Origin: Psychrobacter sp. Pi2-1
Lineage (GTDB): Bacteria; Pseudomonadota; Gammaproteobacteria; Pseudomonadales; Moraxellaceae
Reading direction: 5' to 3'
DNA length: 64,000 nucleotides
NCBI RefSeq assembly: GCF_904846645.1
Contig: NZ_CAJHBO010000005.1
Span: forward strand, 62,001 to 126,000
Every line of letters begins with the position of its first letter. The stretch's first letter is position 1. The notes under the pieces were generated by a model. That model was not told the DNA's origin. It saw nothing but the letters and a program-made list of their open reading frames with translations, and did no database searches. This document shows, piece by piece, positions 59,035-64,000 of the stretch. The translations under genes and the position numbers were made by a program.

Positions 59035-59090
59035 TATAGTCAGTCCTCTATAACAGAGCGACGGTATTAACCTTGCTTGAAAAATAGCTA
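59035..59090 (+). repeat. MITE-like repeat, copy 4 (3'-truncated)
   Basis: Starts TATAGTC, then AGTCCTCTATAACAGAGCGACGGTATTAACCTTGCTTGAA in line with the first half of copies 1 and 3, and stops abruptly. It begins two bases after the stop of CheX-like copy 2. Confidence 0.65.
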
Positions 59091-59107
59091 TTAAAAAGAT
59101 AATCATG

Positions 59108-59138
59108 AAAAAAGCGATGCAAATGTGTCGCTTTTTTT
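59108..59138 (+). terminator. Rho-independent terminator of the CheA-like operon
   Basis: AAAAAAGCGA and TCGCTTTTTT form a 10-bp stem with a 10-base loop and a T-run, about 75 bases after the last CheX-like gene. Confidence 0.85.
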
Positions 59139-59467
59139 GTTTTATTATCGCCATATTTTGTTTTTATCTTATTGATACGCTACAAACAAACTGCTGGAGA
59201 TTCCAAGACGTTATGTGATAAAATACAGCGCAGCTATTTTTTATAGTTTAGATTTGGGCATTTGCTTCGATCTAGCGATAGCTTCTTTTTTTTAACCAAC
59301 CAATGACACACACATCATGGCAAAAAATTGCTGGGTGTTTGGCGACTTGATTAATTTGTGATCTGTTAGTGCTTTACTAATGAAAACTAACCGGTAGCAG
59401 ATGCGTGTCGCTAAATAGGCTGTTTTTGTGATGTGGAGGCATAACCCAACCAATAGGATATATTCTC

Positions 59468-60259
59468 ATGGCTACAAAGAATCCAACCAAAATCGAAATG
59501 CGCGACTTACTACAAGCAGGCGCTCACTTTGGTCACCAAACACGTTTTTGGAACCCAAAAATGGGTCCATACATCTTTGGCGCACGTAACAAAATCCATA
59601 TCATCAACTTAGAGCACACCGTAAAAGCATTCAACGAAGCGTTGACTTACGTAAACGGCCTAGCTGCTAAGAAAAACAAAGTATTATTTGTTGGTACTAA
59701 ACGCGCTGCAAGCGGTATCGTACGTGAGCAAGCAGCTCGCGCTGGTATGCCATACGTTGACCATCGCTGGTTAGGTGGTATGTTGACTAACTGGAAAACT
59801 CTACGTCAGTCAATCAACCGTCTAAAAGAGCTAGAAAAGCAAGCAGAAGACGGTACTTTCGCTAAGCTAACTAAGCGTGAAGCGCTAGAACGTACTCGCG
59901 ATATGGAAAAACTTGAGCGTTCACTAGGTGGTATCAAAGACATGGGCGGCCTACCTGACGCTATCTTCGTAGTAGACGTAGATCACGAAGCTATCGCTAT
60001 TAAAGAAGCCAAGAACTTGGGTATCCCAGTTATCGGTATCGTTGATACTAACTCTAGCCCAGACAACGTTGATTACATCATCCCAGCTAACGATGATGCT
60101 ATCCGTGCTGTGACTTTGTATGTAACTTCTATGGCTGATGCTATCATCGCTGGTAAAGAATACGCACAAACTCAAGCTGGTGGTAAAGCTGAGCAAGCAC
60201 CTGCTGCAACTGAAGAAGCGCCAGCTGCAGAAGAAGCTGCTGCAACTCCAGCAGAATAA
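59468..60259 (+). CDS. rpsB: 30S ribosomal protein S2
   Basis: A 263-residue ribosomal protein. [50 protein letters not shown] and the helical coiled segment with [18 protein letters not shown] are the S2 signatures. The C-terminus is an Ala/Glu-rich tail (about 240-263), longer than in E. coli. AGGAT precedes the ATG. It is followed, as in most bacteria, by tsf, although the gap of 374 bases is long. Confidence 0.99.
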   Translation: MATKNPTKIEMRDLLQAGAHFGHQTRFWNPKMGPYIFGARNKIHIINLEHTVKAFNEALTYVNGLAAKKNKVLFVGTKRAASGIVREQAARAGMPYVDHRWLGGMLTNWKTLRQSINRLKELEKQAEDGTFAKLTKREALERTRDMEKLERSLGGIKDMGGLPDAIFVVDVDHEAIAIKEAKNLGIPVIGIVDTNSSPDNVDYIIPANDDAIRAVTLYVTSMADAIIAGKEYAQTQAGGKAEQAPAATEEAPAAEEAAATPAE

Positions 60260-60633
60260 GTAGCTGACTTAAAAAGTTTAACTTTGTAAGGATGTCTTGA
60301 TAGTGTATCTATCAGCATCCATATAATGTTTTGAACAGCGTATAAGCTCATAATAGGCATGATGTAGTTTTACTCGTCATGCCTTGTTATTGAATAAAGC
60401 CTTATTAATAATGCCATACGTAGAGCGAGCAACTATTGAGCGAGTATTATCGCTCCTACTGGTCATATCGCTATATTGTACAGATGTTATTTGTTTGACA
60501 TCATCTATGGCTATATTAGTAATCGTTCAAAACGAGCTGTCTGCTAGATTTTAAGTAATACCAAGATATCGAATAGAAATACAGCATTTAGAAATACAGC
60601 ACTCCTATACATAACTATACTAAGGTGACTCTT
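60260..60633. other. Long rpsB-tsf intergenic region
   Basis: 374 bases between two genes normally co-transcribed. It contains the hairpin GGATG-TCT-TGATAG / CTATCA-G-CATCC (60290-60320), without a T-run, and a smaller GAGCG...CGCTC pair near 60441-60452. It could attenuate or process the transcript. No small gene is evident. Confidence 0.5.
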
Positions 60634-61515
60634 ATGACAGAAGTAAAAGTATCTGCCAAAATGGTAAAAGAATTGCGTGACCGTACTGGTCTTGGCATGA
60701 TGGAATGTAAAAAAGCGTTAGAAGAATCAAACGGTGATGTTGAAGTTGCCATTGATAACCTACGTAAATCTGGTCAAGCTAAAGCAGCTAAAAAAGCGGG
60801 TAACATCGCAGCTGACGGCGCTATCATTATCGCTCAAGGCGAAAACAAAGCATTCTTGTTAGAAGTTAACTGCCAGACTGACTTCGTTGCAAAAGATGAC
60901 AGCTTCACTGCATTTGCAGAAAAAGTTGCTAACCTTGCATTAGAAAACAACGTAACTGACGTTGCTGCTATCTCTGAATTGTCTTATGGCGAAGGTCAGA
61001 CTGTTGAAGAAGCACGTGTATCACTAGTACAGAAAATCGGTGAAAACATCCAGATTCGCCGTGTTGAAACACTTGAAGGTGCTAACATCGCTGCATACCG
61101 TCATGGTCTACGTATCGGTGTAGTTGTATCTTTTGAAGGCGGCGACGCTGACACTGGTAAAAACCTTGCTATGCATATCGCTGCATTCAACCCTGTTGCT
61201 GTAGATGATGAAGATGTTGCTGCTGACGTATTGGCACGCGAAAAAGACATCATCGAAGCGAAAGCTCGTGAGTCTGGCAAGCCTGACAACATCGTTGAAA
61301 AAATGATCGAAGGTGGCCTACGTAAGTACCTAGACGAAGTAACTTTACTACGTCAGCCATACGTTATGGACAACGACAAAAAAGTTGGTGAAGTCCTAAA
61401 AGCTGAAGGCGTAAAAGTACTTGGCTTCAAACGTCTAGAAGTTGGTGAAGGCATCGAGAAGAAGCAAGAAGACTTCGCTGCTGAAGTTGCTGCAACTCAG
61501 GCTGCTAACAAGTAA
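60634..61515 (+). CDS. tsf: Elongation factor Ts
   Basis: A 293-residue nucleotide-exchange factor for EF-Tu. The N-terminal UBA-like domain with [18 protein letters not shown], the core [13 protein letters not shown] and AAFNPVAV are diagnostic. The ATG at 60634 is chosen because TAAGGTGA lies six bases before it; a GTG nine bases earlier falls inside that site. Downstream are three tandem 15-bp repeats and a strong terminator. Confidence 0.99.
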   Translation: MTEVKVSAKMVKELRDRTGLGMMECKKALEESNGDVEVAIDNLRKSGQAKAAKKAGNIAADGAIIIAQGENKAFLLEVNCQTDFVAKDDSFTAFAEKVANLALENNVTDVAAISELSYGEGQTVEEARVSLVQKIGENIQIRRVETLEGANIAAYRHGLRIGVVVSFEGGDADTGKNLAMHIAAFNPVAVDDEDVAADVLAREKDIIEAKARESGKPDNIVEKMIEGGLRKYLDEVTLLRQPYVMDNDKKVGEVLKAEGVKVLGFKRLEVGEGIEKKQEDFAAEVAATQAANK

Positions 61516-61588
61516 GCATCATATAGTATTGGATCAGCTGTGAGTCCTTAATTGTGACTCACAGTTTGGCTTTATCACTCTTAATGTA

Positions 61589-61633
61589 TCAAGATATAAA
61601 GCATCACGATATAAAGCGTCCAGATATAAAAAA
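61589..61633. repeat. Three tandem 15-bp repeats after tsf
   Basis: Three consecutive 15-base units share the core GATATAAA: TCAAGATATAAAGCA, TCACGATATAAAGCG and TCCAGATATAAAAAA. The last runs into the A-tract of the tsf terminator. Confidence 0.7.
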
Positions 61634-61661
61634 GCCCATTAATTCGTTAATGGGCTTTTTT
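61628..61661. terminator. Terminator between tsf and the lytic transglycosylase
   Basis: AAAAAAGCCCATTAA pairs perfectly with TTAATGGGCTTTTTT around a TTCG tetraloop. It serves tsf and, on the other strand, the convergent gene at 61686. Confidence 0.92.
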
Positions 61662-61685
61662 ATGTCTGACTTTTGGATAACTGGC

Positions 61686-62492
61686 TTAGCGTAAAGCCGC
61701 ATAGGCTGAGTTGGCATAGCTGGCACTATTCACATTGCTGCTGGTGCCATAACTGACATTTTGTAAGCCATTACTTGTACTGGTGCTACTGGTTTGATTG
61801 TTAGCACTGATACTTGCACCAAACAGTCCGGCATCGTTTTTATACAGGCTATGATAACGGCTCATTACTCTTTGAACATAGTTACGTGTTTCTTTGAATG
61901 GAGGGATGCCACCGTATTTATCGACATTGCCTTCACCCGCATTGTAGCCTGCGACAGCATGTTCGACATTATTATTGAAACGGCGCATGAGCCACGCGAT
62001 ATATTTGGCTGATCCTTCGATATTATCTGCAGGGTTCCAAGGGTTGCTGACATTGAAACGGCGCGCAGTCGCAGGCATTAACTGCATCAGGCCTTGTGCG
62101 CCTACTGGTGAGCGTGCGTTTGGATTAAAAGCTGATTCAGTGTGCATCATCGCTTTCATAAGGGCAGGGTCAACACCATTGCGCTCAGCGGACGCACGAA
62201 TGTAGCTGTCGTAAGAGTTGCGACTTCCGCTGTTGCTAGCGGCGCTGCTACCATAGCTATCGCTACTTCCGTCATACATCTTAGAGTCTTTATAATAAGT
62301 TACTTTTACTTTTTTCGTAAACTTATCAAAATTTCCACTAGGATTGACGTTGGTCAACAGTACTTGTCCACCTTTGTCTTTGTAGATATACATGTTGCCT
62401 GCATTGGCAGCGACAGAAAAAGTCGAAAGAGCCATTGCACTTAGTAAAAGGGGAGATAAGCAGCGAGTCATCAAAGTAGCCGTATTTATCAT
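61686..62492 (-). CDS. Lytic transglycosylase (SLT domain)
   Basis: A 268-residue periplasmic peptidoglycan-cleaving enzyme. The signal peptide ends near AANA|G (about 31-32). A DUF4124-like N-terminal segment (MYIYKDKGGQVLLTNV) is followed by a Ser/Gly/Tyr-rich linker. The SLT domain has catalytic Glu119 in HTESAFNP, then GAQGLMQLMPATARRFNV and AVAGYNAGEGNV, and the Ser/Thr/Asn-rich C-terminal tail is low complexity. It yields 1,6-anhydromuropeptides. The start ATG at 62492 has a weak ribosome-binding site; an internal ATG at residue 8 is possible. Confidence 0.92.
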   Translation of the reverse strand: MINTATLMTRCLSPLLLSAMALSTFSVAANAGNMYIYKDKGGQVLLTNVNPSGNFDKFTKKVKVTYYKDSKMYDGSSDSYGSSAASNSGSRNSYDSYIRASAERNGVDPALMKAMMHTESAFNPNARSPVGAQGLMQLMPATARRFNVSNPWNPADNIEGSAKYIAWLMRRFNNNVEHAVAGYNAGEGNVDKYGGIPPFKETRNYVQRVMSRYHSLYKNDAGLFGASISANNQTSSTSTSNGLQNVSYGTSSNVNSASYANSAYAALR

Positions 62493-62977
62493 AGTAAAAT
62501 CACTTTTTATCGAATAACAGCAAATTATTTTGCCTATATATGCATTGATTTAGGCGCTTAAGCGGTTACTGATTTTGCAGAATTATTTAGCCCACTGTGA
62601 GGACAGCAGCTGAGCAATTATCACTTTCAATAAGGAACCACTTGCAATAGATACAAAAAATAATAGTTGCTTACTATAACATATAATAACTTTTTGGCGC
62701 ATCAGATTGACAAACTAAGTTGTAAGATCAGATTTCTTTTATTAAATAACCTTAGATAAATCAATATGCTAACTTTTTTAGGTTACTTAATGAGCCATTT
62801 GTAGTCGGTTTTTTCGTTTATGAATTCAGATAAATAAAGTGTCTCAATTTTTTAAGAAATAATAATGACATTTGAATAGTCGAGGTGATTTTTAATTTAA
62901 AATTAACAGTAGATAAGCCTATTAATGGTTAGGTTTTTAAAAATATAAGAATAGTGTAGATAGACTTTTAGTGATGA
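62493..62977. other. Intergenic region between transglycosylase and lrgB-like genes
   Basis: 485 AT-rich bases. It must contain the promoter of the minus-strand transglycosylase gene and the 3' end of the lrgA-lrgB transcript. I see no clear terminator, promoter consensus, repeat or gene. Confidence 0.5.
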
Positions 62978-63667
62978 CTAGATACCGATAGCACTGATGA
63001 AGATAGGCACCCAAACCGCAGTAACCAACCCGTTCACTGCCAAGCCAAATGCTGCATAACGTCCAGCTGTGTGACTGATTTGCCAAGCTTCTACTGTACC
63101 AAACGCGTGAGCTGCTAACCCCAGTGCTAGACCTTTAGCACGGTCATCATTGATACCGCGGAACAAAAATCGCGCGACCGTACCACCTATCAGACCTGAG
63201 ACGATGATAATTAGGTTAGCCATTGCCAATGGTGCTTTGATTAAATCTGCGACACTCAAGCCAATCGGCGTCGTCACAGAACGGGTAGCGAAAGCCAATA
63301 GGGTCTCATGACTGAGCGAAAATAAATAGGCCAGTGACATAGGCAATAATGCCCCAACGACACTAGCAATAGCGACAATTAGGGTGAGTTTTTTGACTGG
63401 TAAGCCTTTAAAGTTCATCGCCGCCAATGGCACAGCCAGAAGTACTGTGACATATCCCAACAGATGGTCAAATACAGGTTTTGCCGCGCTGTAATAGTTG
63501 TTGTAATCCCACTGCAGTACAAATAGGAAAACAAGTACTAGAACAAGTGCGGTAATGACCATCGGTAGCCATGATAGTTTACGTGCCAATACACGTGCAA
63601 TTACATGTGCTGCTAATGTCAATAATATTGCGGCTAGGGTTGCCATAAATACGCTGTCAAAAGTCAT
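62978..63667 (-). CDS. LrgB/CidB family membrane protein
   Basis: A 229-residue inner-membrane protein with about seven hydrophobic helices. The segments LLALPLAAMNFKGLPV-like, LAFATRSVTTPIGLSVADLI and RGINDDRAKGLALGLAAHAFGTVEAWQ are characteristic of LrgB/CidB/YohK, which with LrgA/CidA affect murein hydrolase export, cell lysis or small-metabolite (e.g. pyruvate) transport depending on the species. GGAGAG six bases before the ATG sets the start. It lies 16 bases after the LrgA-like gene, one transcript. Confidence 0.92.
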   Translation of the reverse strand: MTFDSVFMATLAAILLTLAAHVIARVLARKLSWLPMVITALVLVLVFLFVLQWDYNNYYSAAKPVFDHLLGYVTVLLAVPLAAMNFKGLPVKKLTLIVAIASVVGALLPMSLAYLFSLSHETLLAFATRSVTTPIGLSVADLIKAPLAMANLIIIVSGLIGGTVARFLFRGINDDRAKGLALGLAAHAFGTVEAWQISHTAGRYAAFGLAVNGLVTAVWVPIFISAIGI

Positions 63668-63683
63668 AATATCTCTCCGCAGC

Positions 63684-64000
63684 TCACGGCTGTCCCTTTT
63701 GCTCAGTGGTAGTCGTACTATCAGTGTTTGTAGCGTGATTGAGCCAACGATTGGCCAATAATGCTAGTCCCCACAGTGGTATGAGCGTACTAACGATCAT
63801 CGTTATCATCACACCCAATAACTCATCTCCTAGAGCAAATAGCAACAAACCTGCGCCAGCAGAAACTGGTAAGAAGGCAAAACCACTATCGACTAGTAAA
63901 GTATTACTGGCCTGTGTGAGCCAGCTCGGTAATCCCTTAAGCAATCGCCACGCCATCAAAATAACAAACATCGCAACCAAACCGGCAATATTGGCCGCTT
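63684..64000 (-). CDS. LrgA/CidA family membrane protein (5' end outside window)
   Basis: Partner of the LrgB-like protein. The frame remains open to the window edge beyond a TTG at 63980, with AANIAGLV continuing the first visible helix, so the N-terminus is missing. Visible features are LKGLPSWLTQASNTLLVDSGFAFLPVSAGAGLL, the conserved F-V/L-P-A/V-G segment of LrgA, two or three hydrophobic helices and a polar Thr-rich tail. Usually a holin-like inner-membrane protein of 115-130 residues. Confidence 0.85.
   Translation of the reverse strand, partial: AANIAGLVAMFVILMAWRLLKGLPSWLTQASNTLLVDSGFAFLPVSAGAGLLLFALGDELLGVMITMIVSTLIPLWGLALLANRWLNHATNTDSTTTTEQKGQP

Larger units (their letters stand above)
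59033..59467. other. Intergenic region upstream of rpsB
   Basis: 435 bases. It holds the truncated repeat (59035-59090) and the sensory-operon terminator (59108-59138). About 300 bases of leader follow before rpsB, with TGTGGAGGCATAACCCAACC near 59430-59450 and a ribosome-binding AGGAT before the ATG. In gammaproteobacteria ribosomal protein S2 represses rpsB-tsf through this leader; the element itself was not folded here. No confident promoter hexamers. Confidence 0.5.

Noticed and set aside
61569..61640. Tandem repeats considered as a CRISPR array
   Set aside because: Units are 15 bases without unique spacers; no cas genes in the window.

Overview
The window looks like chromosomal DNA of a Psychrobacter-like member of the Moraxellaceae (Gammaproteobacteria). 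This is inferred from protein character, modest GC content, a synthetase-only RelA separate from any SpoT, an OmpA-type porin, and the block lepA-lepB-DUF4845-rnc-era-recO-pdxJ. No database search was possible, so the genus is an inference. Most of the window is ordinary core genome on both strands. There are no rRNA operons, intact insertion sequences, prophages or CRISPR arrays.

Layout. 1-7.4 kb: the 3' part of ligA (open at the window edge), an orphan HINT-domain gene that looks like a remnant of a polymorphic toxin, two small lipoprotein genes separated by a tandem pair of about 106-bp MITE-like repeats, and the radical-SAM gene ygiQ. 7.4-16.6 kb: an ammonium transporter behind a near-perfect sigma-54 promoter with an unknown downstream partner, a lipoprotein, a divergent Lrp regulator/RarD-like transporter pair, smpB, coaD, a YfhL-type ferredoxin and the overlapping bioA-bioD pair. 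16.7-25.9 kb: rnpB and tRNA-Met, then an ABC-dependent (group 2 style) capsule export block kpsM-T-E-D-C-S without serotype genes. 26-33.4 kb: lepA-lepB-DUF4845-rnc-era-recO-pdxJ. 33.5-47.4 kb: a FimT/GspH-like pseudopilin with an odd long leader, ompA, typA, mscL, an exported hypothetical, mutM-relA, rlmD with a PolB-type exonuclease, and cysM. 47.9-59 kb: a BarA/GacS-type hybrid kinase, a crotonase, a Bcr/CflA efflux pump, and a five-gene sensory operon. 59.4-64 kb: rpsB-tsf, a lytic transglycosylase, and a LrgB/LrgA pair cut by the window end.

The most interesting system is 54575-59032: a solute-binding lipoprotein, a membrane-anchored CheA-like histidine kinase (Hpt plus CheA-type ATPase, no CheW-like domain), a CheY-like receiver and two tandem CheX-like proteins, closed by a terminator. 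No MCP, CheW, CheR, CheB or ABC permease is present. It reads as a compact chemosensory-type pathway in which a periplasmic binding protein may signal directly to a kinase. Next in interest are the sigma-54 amt operon, the orphan HINT gene, the MITE-like repeat family, and the BarA receiver domain split by a hydrophilic insertion.
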